Part shown: one piece after another, positions 51,049 to 59,352 of the stretch
How the letters are laid out: every line of letters starts with the position of its first letter
Numbering within the stretch: the first letter of the stretch is position 1
Source: Calothrix sp. NIES-2100
Lineage (GTDB): Bacteria > Cyanobacteriota > Cyanobacteriia > Cyanobacteriales > Nostocaceae
DNA length: 64,000 nt
Direction: 5' to 3'
Assembly (NCBI RefSeq): GCF_002368195.1
Contig: NZ_AP018178.1
Span: 1,496,238 to 1,560,237, forward strand
Program-made: the position numbers and the translations under genes
The notes under the pieces: generated by a model
The model's database searches: none
What the model was told of the DNA's origin: nothing
What the model saw: the letters and a program-made list of their open reading frames with translations, nothing else

Positions 51049-53001
51049 ATGCGATTTTTTACCAAGTTTTTAACTACATTCATTGCAGTATTGCTACTAC
51101 CTATTATCATGGTTTCTGCGCAAAATCCTACAGTTAATCCCGGAGAAAACCTTGTTACTGATGGTATCCCACCAATACCTGCATCGCTGACAGAAACAGT
51201 AGACCGCTATACCCAGTTTCGCTCAGCTAGTCTTGCAAGTTGGCATCCTAGTCGCCGCGAAATGCTGATTTCAACACGCTTTGGTGATGTCCCCCAAGTA
51301 CACTTAGTCAAATTTCCTCTAGGGAGTCGCAAACAGTTAACGTTCTTCCCGGAACGAGTAGGTGGGGGAACTTTTCAACCCACCGAGGGAAAATATTTTG
51401 TGTTTAGCAAAGACATTGGCGGTAATGAATTTAACCAAAATTACCGTTATGAATTAGCGACGGGGGAAATTACACTTCTAACTGATGGGAAGTCAAAAAA
51501 TAGTAGGGGTGTGTGGTCGAACCAGGGTGACCGGATGATTTACACTTCTACCAGACGCACGGGGAAAGATAATGATTATTACATCATTGATCCAAAAAAC
51601 CCGAAAAGCAATCGCCTATTGGCACAGGTTGAAGGCGGTGGCTGGGGTAGTTTAGACTGGTCACCAAGCGATCGCCAATTCTTAGCACAGGAATACATAT
51701 CTGCCAATGAAAGCTATCTGTGGCTAATTGATACTGAATCAGGTGAGAAGAAACTAGTCACACCAAAGGGCGGTAAGGAAAAAGTCGCCTATTATGGCGG
51801 CGTATTTAGTAAAGATGGTAAGGGTTTATATGTCATCACTGACCGCGACTTTGAATTTTCCCGGTTAGCATACATCGACTTAGCAACATCAAATTATACC
51901 TATCTCACCAGTAATATCCCTTGGGATGTTGAAGACTTCGACCTTTCCCATGATGGTAAACACATTGCTTTTGTCACCAATGAAGACGGGGCGAGTGTGT
52001 TGCATCTTTTGGAAACAGCCACAGGTAAAGAAAAGCCATTGCTAAAGTTACCTGTAGGAAATATATATGGTGTAAATTGGCATCGCAATAACCAAGATTT
52101 AGGCTTTACCTTAGTTTCAGCCCGCACAACCGCCGATGTATACTCGTTAAATATCCTCAGCAATAAAATTGAACGCTGGACAGAAAGCGAGACAGGGGGC
52201 TTAAACACCGAGAATTTCCCCGAAGCCCAACTCATCCGCTGGAAGAGTTTTGATGACAGAAGCATCTCCGGCTTTTTGTATCGTCCCCCGGCTAAGTTTA
52301 AAGGTAAGCACCCAGTAATTATTGATATTCATGGGGGGCCAGAAAGCCAGTCTCGGCCATCATTTTTGGGACGGGGTAACTACTACCTCAACGAATTAGG
52401 TGTGGCGATACTGTTTCCTAACGTTAGGGGTTCAAGTGGTTACGGCAAAACCTTCTTAAAATTGGACAATGGCTATCTGCGGGAAGACTCTGTGAAGGAT
52501 ATCGGTGCATTATTAGACTGGATAGCAACGCAACCAGACTTAGATAAAGACCGAATTTTAGTCACAGGGGGAAGCTATGGTGGCTATATGTCCTTGGCTG
52601 TTGCGACTAAATATGGCGATCGCATCCGTGCTTCTATAGATATAGTCGGCATTTCTAACTTCGTCACCTTCCTTGAAAAAACCGAAGGATATCGGCGCGA
52701 TCTGCGAAGAGTAGAATATGGTGATGAACGCGATCCGAAAATGCGAGAATTCTTGCTGAAAATTTCCCCTGTGAATAATGCGAGTAAAATTAAGAAACCC
52801 CTATTCGTGATTCACGGCAAAAATGACCCCCGCGTTCCTCTGAATGAAGCCGAACAAATTGTAGCCACGGTCAAAAATAATCAAGTTCCCGTATGGTATT
52901 TGATGGCTAAGGATGAAGGACATGGATTCAGCAAGAAGAAAAATATTGATTTCCAATTCTATGCAACTGTGATGTTTATCAAACAATTTTTGTTAAATTA
53001 A
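51049..53001 (+). CDS. S9-family prolyl oligopeptidase-like serine peptidase, secreted
   Basis: A 650-residue protein with a signal peptide (residues 1 to about 25, FLTTFIAVLLLPIIMVSAQ), an N-terminal beta-propeller region with WxPxxxxFL-type blades, and a C-terminal alpha/beta hydrolase. The catalytic triad can be placed at Ser509 in GGSYGGYM, Asp593 in HGKNDPRVP and His625 in DEGHGFSKK. This is the pattern of dipeptidyl/acylaminoacyl peptidases that trim peptides in the periplasm. It lies directly after the TPR gene. Confidence 0.92.
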   Translation: MRFFTKFLTTFIAVLLLPIIMVSAQNPTVNPGENLVTDGIPPIPASLTETVDRYTQFRSASLASWHPSRREMLISTRFGDVPQVHLVKFPLGSRKQLTFFPERVGGGTFQPTEGKYFVFSKDIGGNEFNQNYRYELATGEITLLTDGKSKNSRGVWSNQGDRMIYTSTRRTGKDNDYYIIDPKNPKSNRLLAQVEGGGWGSLDWSPSDRQFLAQEYISANESYLWLIDTESGEKKLVTPKGGKEKVAYYGGVFSKDGKGLYVITDRDFEFSRLAYIDLATSNYTYLTSNIPWDVEDFDLSHDGKHIAFVTNEDGASVLHLLETATGKEKPLLKLPVGNIYGVNWHRNNQDLGFTLVSARTTADVYSLNILSNKIERWTESETGGLNTENFPEAQLIRWKSFDDRSISGFLYRPPAKFKGKHPVIIDIHGGPESQSRPSFLGRGNYYLNELGVAILFPNVRGSSGYGKTFLKLDNGYLREDSVKDIGALLDWIATQPDLDKDRILVTGGSYGGYMSLAVATKYGDRIRASIDIVGISNFVTFLEKTEGYRRDLRRVEYGDERDPKMREFLLKISPVNNASKIKKPLFVIHGKNDPRVPLNEAEQIVATVKNNQVPVWYLMAKDEGHGFSKKKNIDFQFYATVMFIKQFLLN

Positions 53002-53032
53002 GTGAAAAATATTGCTTGATATTCACTCGTAA

Positions 53033-53051
53033 GGGCGGGGAGACCCCGCCC
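53033..53051 (+). terminator. Hairpin after the S9 peptidase gene
   Basis: Perfect 8-bp GC-rich stem GGGCGGGG / CCCCGCCC with a 3-nt loop, about 30 bp past the stop and followed by CTACAATTT. Same family as other GGGGCGGGG palindromes in the window. Confidence 0.55.
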
Positions 53052-53088
53052 CTACAATTTCGGATAACTGTACTAAAGAACAAAAAAT

Positions 53089-53316
53089 ATGGATAAACTT
53101 TTACTTTGTATCCAGCAATTTGGAGAAGCGGCGAGATTGCATGTTGACGAAGCTATTTTATTAGGAGAAATGTGCTTGCTCCCAAACTTGTGCCATGAAC
53201 CAGCCACATTTGAAGTTATTAGCGCATTTGTAAATAGTGTGAATCAACAAAGTATATCCTGGGAAAAGGATAGCACTAAAAATAATATAAAGAATTTTTG
53301 CATTACTCTTCTCTAA
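53089..53316 (+). CDS. Small hypothetical protein
   Basis: A 75-residue frame starting with ATG 53089 (MDKLLLCIQQFGEAARLHVD). It has Cys-containing helical text but no recognisable family, signal or membrane helix, and no clear ribosome binding site. It overlaps no other gene on either strand. It may be real or a chance frame. Confidence 0.3.
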   Translation: MDKLLLCIQQFGEAARLHVDEAILLGEMCLLPNLCHEPATFEVISAFVNSVNQQSISWEKDSTKNNIKNFCITLL

Positions 53317-53335
53317 TATAGAAATCCGATTTGAT

Positions 53336-54889
53336 TTATGAATATCCACTAGCCAAAGAATGATATTCTGCAATTTGTTGTTGCTGCCAAGCTGTATCTT
53401 TTCCTAGTTCTTCAGCTAAAATTGCCGCAACCCGAGGAGCTGCTTCGATACTGGCGATCGCATCTAAGAAAAGCGATCGCGTCCTTCGTGCTAGTATGTC
53501 TTCTACTGTACAAGCCAATTCATAGCGAGTAGCCCAACGCACTTCTGCCTCTAAATAAGGCAACCTGGGATGCAGTTGGATATTAGCACCAGGTAACTCG
53601 CGAATCATCTCTGCATCACTCCCATACACATCCAGGGGTTCTGCTGACACAGTTTCAGTCCAGCCGTGTAAATGCAAGTTAGCAGTAATTGAAGGATGGG
53701 GGGAGAGATTCACAAGTTGAATGGCTCGATCCACTACTTCCTCACCCATTTTGCGATAAGTTGTCCATTTACCGCCAGTAATCGTCAGCAATCCCGAAGC
53801 AGAAACAGAAATCACATGTTCGCGGGAGAGGGCTGCGGTTGACTTGATTTTTTCAGCTTTTACTAATGGACGTTGTCCGACAAACACACTCAATATATCT
53901 GCGGGAGTGGGCGCAGGTGTAAGATATTGGGCAGCGGTGTGCAAAATAAAGTCAATTTCCTCTGGTAGCGGACGGGGTTCATAGGCAGTATTTTCTACAG
54001 GGGTGTCCGTAGTGCCAATCACCACCTTCCCATGCCAAGGAAGAGCAAACAATACTCGCCCATCCGCAGTTTTAGGAATCATCATTGCACTATCACCCGG
54101 TAAAAACCGCTTATCTACTACCACATGCGCCCCTTGGCTAGGAGATAACATCGCCGCCGCTGTCGGATCGTCCATCCGCCGCAAGTCATCCACAAATACA
54201 CCTGTGGCGTTGATTACAACTTTTGCCTTTAACTCAAAAATTTCCCCGGTTTCTGTATCACAAGCGCGAACACCTTTGACTTGTTCGCCAAATTTGAGTA
54301 AACCAATCACTGGCAGATAATTCAAAGCCACGCCATTGTAATCTAGTAAAGTGTGCCACAAAGTAATGGCAAGGCGAGCATCATCAAACTGCCCATCATG
54401 ATAAATAACACCTCCCCGGAGTCGATCGGTTTTAAGAGTGGGGATGTGCGATCGCGTTTCTTGTTCGCTCAGAAACCGACTATGACCTAAACTGAGATTA
54501 CCAGAAAGCAAATCGTAAATTTTTAAACCCGCACCGTAGAAAAGTTGCGTCCACCAAGTATATCCAGGTACAACAAACTGCAAATCATGCACCAAATGAG
54601 GAGCATTGCGGCGTAGCAGTCCCCGTTCGTGTAGGGCTTCTTTGACTAAAGCAATATTTCCCTGCGCCAGATACCGCACTCCCCCATGCACCAACTTAGT
54701 CGAACGGCTGGAAGTTGCTTTAGCAAAATCATATTTCTCTAAAAGCAGCGTTCGGTAACCACGAGTAGCCGCTTCCACCGCCGTTCCTAAACCCGTCGCT
54801 CCACCACCAATCACAATCACATCCCACTCATCAGATGAGCGGATTTGCGCAATTAAATCTTGACGAGCGATCGGCTTGTTTAGCATCAT
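53336..54889 (-). CDS. glpD: Glycerol-3-phosphate dehydrogenase (FAD-dependent)
   Basis: A 517-residue flavoenzyme oxidising sn-glycerol 3-phosphate to dihydroxyacetone phosphate. The FAD-binding motif is VIVIGGGATGLGTAVEAATRG (residues 24-44 approximately, with a following acidic LLLEKYD), then TSSRSTKLVHGGVRYL, and GGKWTTYRKMGEEV in the C-terminal part. It feeds electrons to quinones at the membrane. Two ATGs (54889, 54886) are adjacent. It lies about 170 bp downstream of glpK in the same direction, making a glycerol-use operon. Confidence 0.94.
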   Translation of the reverse strand: MMLNKPIARQDLIAQIRSSDEWDVIVIGGGATGLGTAVEAATRGYRTLLLEKYDFAKATSSRSTKLVHGGVRYLAQGNIALVKEALHERGLLRRNAPHLVHDLQFVVPGYTWWTQLFYGAGLKIYDLLSGNLSLGHSRFLSEQETRSHIPTLKTDRLRGGVIYHDGQFDDARLAITLWHTLLDYNGVALNYLPVIGLLKFGEQVKGVRACDTETGEIFELKAKVVINATGVFVDDLRRMDDPTAAAMLSPSQGAHVVVDKRFLPGDSAMMIPKTADGRVLFALPWHGKVVIGTTDTPVENTAYEPRPLPEEIDFILHTAAQYLTPAPTPADILSVFVGQRPLVKAEKIKSTAALSREHVISVSASGLLTITGGKWTTYRKMGEEVVDRAIQLVNLSPHPSITANLHLHGWTETVSAEPLDVYGSDAEMIRELPGANIQLHPRLPYLEAEVRWATRYELACTVEDILARRTRSLFLDAIASIEAAPRVAAILAEELGKDTAWQQQQIAEYHSLASGYS

Positions 54890-55062
54890 TACTTCTATAT
54901 TTTAGATTAGCCCTTTCAAGGTCGATAAAAATTCCTCTGTAACCTCTCATCTCTGTGTTCTCTGTGCCTCTGCGGTTAAAAAATGACTTTTGAACCGCAG
55001 AGTACGCAGAGTACGCAGAGAAAAAAATAGATTTTACGAGTCACCTTGTCCCCCCATCTCCC

Positions 55063-56547
55063 CTACCTAAATCGCGTCTGCGCGATCGCTCGCCGCCATG
55101 AATCGAGTAGTGTTTGTCGATACTCAGCGCTAATTGCCGGCTCAAAGCGTTGTTCCATTTGCCATTGTTGGACAATTTCGGCTTCGCTTTCCCAGTAATT
55201 TACAGCTAAACCTGCTAAATAAGCAGCACCTAAAGCTGTAGTTTCTGTGATTTTCGGACGGACAACCGGCACACCTAAAATATCTGCTTGAAATTGCATC
55301 AGCAAATCGTTACGGGATGCACCGCCATCTACCCGCAGTTCACTAAGCTTGAGCTTAGAGTCAAGACTCATCGCCTCAATGACATCAGCAGTTTGATATG
55401 CAATGCTTTCCAATGCTGCACGGGCGATATGGGCACTTGTGGAACCGCGCGTTAAACCTGCGATCGTCCCGCGCGCGTAGCTATCCCAATAAGGTGCGCC
55501 TAAACCGACGAATGCAGGGACAAAATACACACCGCCGTTATCAGGAACGCTGTTTGCTAATTGTTCAATATCTGCGCTGTGCTTAATAATGCCCAATCCG
55601 TCCCGTAACCACTGCACAACCGCCCCAGCAATGAAGACACTGCCTTCTAAAGCATAATCGGTGCGTCCATTAATTCGCCAGGCGATCGTTGTTAGCAGCT
55701 TTTGTTGGGATAATATGGGTTTATCACCTGTATTCAGGAGTATAAAACAGCCTGTACCGTAAGTATTTTTCGCCATACCAGATTTTAGCGATGCTTGTCC
55801 AAAGGTTGCCGCTTGCTGGTCTCCAGCAATTCCGGCGATGGCAACGCGACTACCCAAAAGTCCTGCTGATGTATATCCATACACTTCAGATGAACTCCGC
55901 ACCTGGGGAAGCAGGGAACGGGGAATATCGAGAATGGACAGCAATTCATCATCCCAATCCTGGGTGTGAATATTGAATAACAGGGTTCTGCTAGCATTAG
56001 TTACATCTGTAATGTGCAGTTCTCCCTGAGTCAGCTTCCAAATCAACCAACTATCCACAGTTCCAAAAGCTAGTTCTCCACTTTGGGCTTTTTCCCGCGC
56101 ACCAGGTACATTATCTAGCAACCACTTGATTTTTGTGCCGCTAAAATAAGCATCGATGACTAATCCGGTTTTGGTTTGGAATGTTGTTTCATATCCAGAT
56201 GCTTGGAGGCGATCGCAAACAGCAGCCGTACGCCGGTCTTGCCAAACTATAGCATTATGTATGGGCTTACCGGTTTTGCGATCCCAAACGATTGTAGTTT
56301 CCCGTTGATTAGTAATCCCAATCGCAGCAATATCACTGGCGCGGATATCAATCCTAGCTAAAGCTTCATTCGCCACACCAATTTGGGAAGACCAAATTTC
56401 CTCAGCATCATGTTCCACCCAAGCCGGCTGGGGAAAGATTTGTGTAAACTCTTTTTGCGCAACTGTGAGTATATCGCCATTGCGGTTGAATACAATTGCA
56501 CGGGAGCTAGTAGTGCCTTGATCAAATGCCAGAATGTATTTATTCAT
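55063..56547 (-). CDS. glpK: Glycerol kinase
   Basis: A 494-residue FGGY-family kinase that phosphorylates glycerol with ATP. Motifs are FDQGTTSSRAIVF at the N-terminus, GITNQRETTIVWDRKTGKPI, the phosphate-binding GTGCFILLNTG, and DGGASRNDLLMQFQAD in the C-terminal half. Full length. It is the first gene of glpK-glpD and starts at ATG 56547. No glycerol facilitator or regulator gene is next to it. Confidence 0.95.
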   Translation of the reverse strand: MNKYILAFDQGTTSSRAIVFNRNGDILTVAQKEFTQIFPQPAWVEHDAEEIWSSQIGVANEALARIDIRASDIAAIGITNQRETTIVWDRKTGKPIHNAIVWQDRRTAAVCDRLQASGYETTFQTKTGLVIDAYFSGTKIKWLLDNVPGAREKAQSGELAFGTVDSWLIWKLTQGELHITDVTNASRTLLFNIHTQDWDDELLSILDIPRSLLPQVRSSSEVYGYTSAGLLGSRVAIAGIAGDQQAATFGQASLKSGMAKNTYGTGCFILLNTGDKPILSQQKLLTTIAWRINGRTDYALEGSVFIAGAVVQWLRDGLGIIKHSADIEQLANSVPDNGGVYFVPAFVGLGAPYWDSYARGTIAGLTRGSTSAHIARAALESIAYQTADVIEAMSLDSKLKLSELRVDGGASRNDLLMQFQADILGVPVVRPKITETTALGAAYLAGLAVNYWESEAEIVQQWQMEQRFEPAISAEYRQTLLDSWRRAIAQTRFR

Positions 56548-56799
56548 AGAGCATATATTTAACTAAATTTGGGGGTTTAAGTCCCCTGCTTCTATCAAGC
56601 CGCGTGTTTTGCGTCCGGGTAAAATCTCCGTTACAAAACGTAATTGCGCTCTTTTTAGCAATTCCATATACTACATGACAAATTTATTCTTACCAGATTT
56701 TACACTAATTAATAAATCAAATTTTAGTATAAATTGCAGTATAGTAGATAATTTTGGGTAACACCAAGAAGAGCAACAATAAATTGTAAGATAGATTTT

Positions 56800-57594
56800 A
56801 TGTCTACTGAGTTAGCTGCTGAGACTCTAATACCACTTTCTATTCAAGAACGGAAAGCATTGATTTTACATCATGCTTCATTAATTGATGTGATTCATAT
56901 CGCCGATGAAGATTTGCATACAGCATACAAATACGGAAGAGTTATTTCCTCAATAGCACCTGCTTATTTTCAATATCAAATTACACAAGACAAACAGAAT
57001 GGCTCGGTTTTAGAATTAGATATACAATCTCAGTTAATTAGCCGTAAAACTGAGAAATTCGCAGATGATTTTATTGACTGGTTAAAAGCAGACTTTGAAC
57101 AGAAAAGTGCCATACTTGAACATCATCCTAACCCGCGAAATCTTTTTGAACTATGTGGGGCAAAATTGCTAGTAACTAGCAACTCAGTGACCAGGAGCCT
57201 TAGCACAAAAATGGGGCGGCTTTGGGAAGAAATAACTGATATTAGTCCTTATGTAATTATCCCTGAATTTGAATTTGGAATTAAAATTAAGGGAGTAGAT
57301 ATTATTCTTGTAACCGAAGAGTTAATTAAATTTGCACAGTTAAAAACTTTAAAAGGTACATTAACAGGTTCACAAACAAATAGAGCCAAAAAAGAATTAG
57401 GTATTTATGATAAGCCCTTATTTATCGCAGTTTTTGATTTAGGTGATTGGACATTTAACGATCCTAGAATTCCTCGCATTGCTGGTAAAGCATTTTGGAA
57501 TAAGATTCATATGGAATATGACCTGGTTGAAAACCATGTAAGAAATATGTTACAGAAAATTGATAATGCTTTTGCTGAGTTGGCTGCTAAGTAA
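56800..57594 (+). CDS. Probable type II restriction endonuclease
   Basis: A 264-residue protein convergent with, and only 3 bp from, a cytosine-5 DNA methyltransferase gene. A candidate nuclease core is Asp167 in KIKGVDIIL followed by Gln180-Leu-Lys182 in KFAQLKT, a QxK variant of the PD-(D/E)XK site, and then TLTGSQTNR; acidic residues in RLWEEITD may add the helix Glu. I do not recognise the exact specificity family. The assignment depends on gene pairing plus this motif. Start ATG 56800. Confidence 0.65.
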   Translation: MSTELAAETLIPLSIQERKALILHHASLIDVIHIADEDLHTAYKYGRVISSIAPAYFQYQITQDKQNGSVLELDIQSQLISRKTEKFADDFIDWLKADFEQKSAILEHHPNPRNLFELCGAKLLVTSNSVTRSLSTKMGRLWEEITDISPYVIIPEFEFGIKIKGVDIILVTEELIKFAQLKTLKGTLTGSQTNRAKKELGIYDKPLFIAVFDLGDWTFNDPRIPRIAGKAFWNKIHMEYDLVENHVRNMLQKIDNAFAELAAK

Positions 57595-57597
57595 ATT

Positions 57598-58773
57598 TTA
57601 TAAATAAAACAGGGAAAGTTGTTCAGCTATCTCTTTACCTTTTGGTTTATTTCCTTGTATTAAACTAAAAAGATAAATCCCTATTTCTTTTGCTAGTAGT
57701 ACTGGTACTGCATTACCAATTTGTTTATATTTAGAAGTTACCGAACCATAAAAAATCCAATCATCGGGAAAAGTTTGGATTTTGGCAGACTCACGCACAC
57801 TTAAAGAACGCAACTCTACAGGATGACACATATCTGTAGCTTTTTGGTGTGGACTTGTTGTGATTGTTGGTGAAGGTTTATCCCAAGATAGTCTTCTATA
57901 AAAACCGACTTTTCCACCTCCCGAATTATAAGCACCTCCCATAGCTTCTTTTTTTAATTCTTCTGGTAAATGTCTCCAGTTTTGTCCGGCTTTTAATAAT
58001 CTTAAAAATTTGAGACGACTTTCGGAATAAGCCATAAACTCTGGAGATGGATCAATTAAACCTGTTAAAGCATCTCTTAAAGTCAGCCATTTAGGTAAAT
58101 TTTGACCATCTTTACTATATTTAGCCAGAGGAAATGTAGCTGCTTCTCCATCTCTAGAACCAATAAAAACTACACGTTCTCTGTTTTGAGGAACGCCGTA
58201 ATCGGCTGCTTCCAAAAGATTATAAACAACCTTATAGCCTAGAGACTGCATTTCTGCTAAAACTACTTTTAACGCAGCACCTGCGATTTCATCAGGTTCT
58301 AAAGGTGGGTAATTTTTTCCCCGTTGGTTAATTGGCCTGTGACGAAGAGGAGCAGAAAGCAATCCTCTCACATTTTCCATCAAGAAAAAACGGGGTTGAA
58401 CTTCTTTAACAATGCGGATAAAGTCCATGAATAAACTACCGCGAGGGTCTATAACTGAACCTCTTTTTCCTGCGGTACTAAATGGCTGACAAGGTGGACC
58501 ACCTGTTACTAAATCTACTTCACCTGGGCGTAAGGCTCTACCTAAACCTAATACTTTTCCCCCTTCCTCAAGTAATTGTTGAGAACTGACTTTTTCTATT
58601 TCTCTAGGAACAGCACTTTCTTTAAGAAATGGTCTATTAATAAAAATTGTGCGAGTGGCATCTGGGTCTTTTTCTACTACACTTACTGTATGAAATCCTG
58701 CTTTTTCCATACCTAAATCCAGACCAAAAGCGCCTGTAAATAAGGAAATAGATATAGCTTTACCATCTATCAT
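57598..58773 (-). CDS. DNA (cytosine-5) methyltransferase
   Basis: A 391-residue C5 methyltransferase with all motifs in order: I SLFTGAFGLDLGMEKAGF (10-27), IV GGPPCQPFSTAGKRG with catalytic Cys95, VI FLMENVRG, VIII QNRERVVFIGSR, IX SVRESAKIQTFPDDW and X YKQIGNAVPVLLAKEIG. The variable region before motif IX (GGGKVGFYRRLSWDKPSPTI) sets specificity, which I cannot assign. It protects host DNA from the endonuclease next to it. A degenerate copy of its last 20 codons lies at 59264-59323. Confidence 0.93.
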   Translation of the reverse strand: MIDGKAISISLFTGAFGLDLGMEKAGFHTVSVVEKDPDATRTIFINRPFLKESAVPREIEKVSSQQLLEEGGKVLGLGRALRPGEVDLVTGGPPCQPFSTAGKRGSVIDPRGSLFMDFIRIVKEVQPRFFLMENVRGLLSAPLRHRPINQRGKNYPPLEPDEIAGAALKVVLAEMQSLGYKVVYNLLEAADYGVPQNRERVVFIGSRDGEAATFPLAKYSKDGQNLPKWLTLRDALTGLIDPSPEFMAYSESRLKFLRLLKAGQNWRHLPEELKKEAMGGAYNSGGGKVGFYRRLSWDKPSPTITTSPHQKATDMCHPVELRSLSVRESAKIQTFPDDWIFYGSVTSKYKQIGNAVPVLLAKEIGIYLFSLIQGNKPKGKEIAEQLSLFYL

Positions 58774-59263
58774 AGTTCTGAGTCCTAAGTAATTAACAAA
58801 ATTAATATAATTTAGGACTTACGCACTCGTGACTAAAAAATAAGCCTTTGTGATTACTACTCTTCGCTCGTAATGACGTAAAATTTTAGTCTGTGCATAA
58901 GTTATATAATTAATTTGCTATCTTACCAAAATATTAAGTACCTAAACAAAAATATTTATAGTCATTGGGAGCGGAGCGTCTCCATCAGGAGAAAAGAAGC
59001 AATCCTATAGGATTCATATTTGATTTTTGAAATACACGTAGCCCACCAAAACCATAATACTAAATATGATTTTTTTGTCAAATTACATCTGTCGTAGGGG
59101 TTTAGCACTGCTAAACCCTCCACAGTGCGGATCTATTTACTGCTAATAATGTTTTTTCTACAAATAATTCAGCAGAAAGTTCTGCATCTTCATACTGTTG
59201 TCCAGATCCCCGACAACTTCTGCGAAGTCGGGGATCTAATTTTGCACGAATGATTTAGGACTG
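58774..59263. other. Repeat-containing gap upstream of the methyltransferase gene
   Basis: Holds a partial copy of the CTTCGCTCGTAATGACG repeat (58862), a GGGTTTAGCA / TGCTAAACCC palindrome (59098-59118), and AGATCCCCGAC / GTCGGGGATCT (59204-59237) related to the hairpin at 42519. No DGR template repeat or small gene was recognised here. Confidence 0.55.
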
Positions 59264-59323
59264 CTATATAAATAAAGAAAACAGCGAAAGTTTTTCAGTC
59301 ATCTCTTTCGCTTTTGGTTTATG
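59264..59323 (-). pseudogene. Remnant of a DNA methyltransferase 3' end
   Basis: The minus-strand reading HKPKAKEMTEKLSLF, ending at a TAG, matches the C-terminus NKPKGKEIAEQLSLFYL of the intact methyltransferase at 57598-58773, and the DNA is also clearly similar (for example CAGCGAAAGTTTTTCAG versus CAGGGAAAGTTGTTCAG). Only about 20 codons remain, placed 30 bp downstream of the stop codon of the SAV_2336/lectin-like gene. It also forms an AGCGAAAG / CTTTCGCT stem. Confidence 0.65.
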
Positions 59324-59352
59324 CTTTTCTCGCAATGACAAGGGTAAAAGGA

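Noticed and set aside
59283..59312. Simple terminator (AGCGAAAG / CTTTCGCT) of the lectin-like gene
   Set aside because: The stem is part of a sequence that matches the C-terminal codons of the neighbouring methyltransferase, so it is primarily a gene remnant; a terminator role is possible but secondary.
58774..59352. DGR template repeat or accessory gene downstream of the candidate target
   Set aside because: No second copy of the GGTTTTCGTGTTGTCTGC border or its complement was found here or elsewhere in the window, and no reverse-transcriptase motif was seen.
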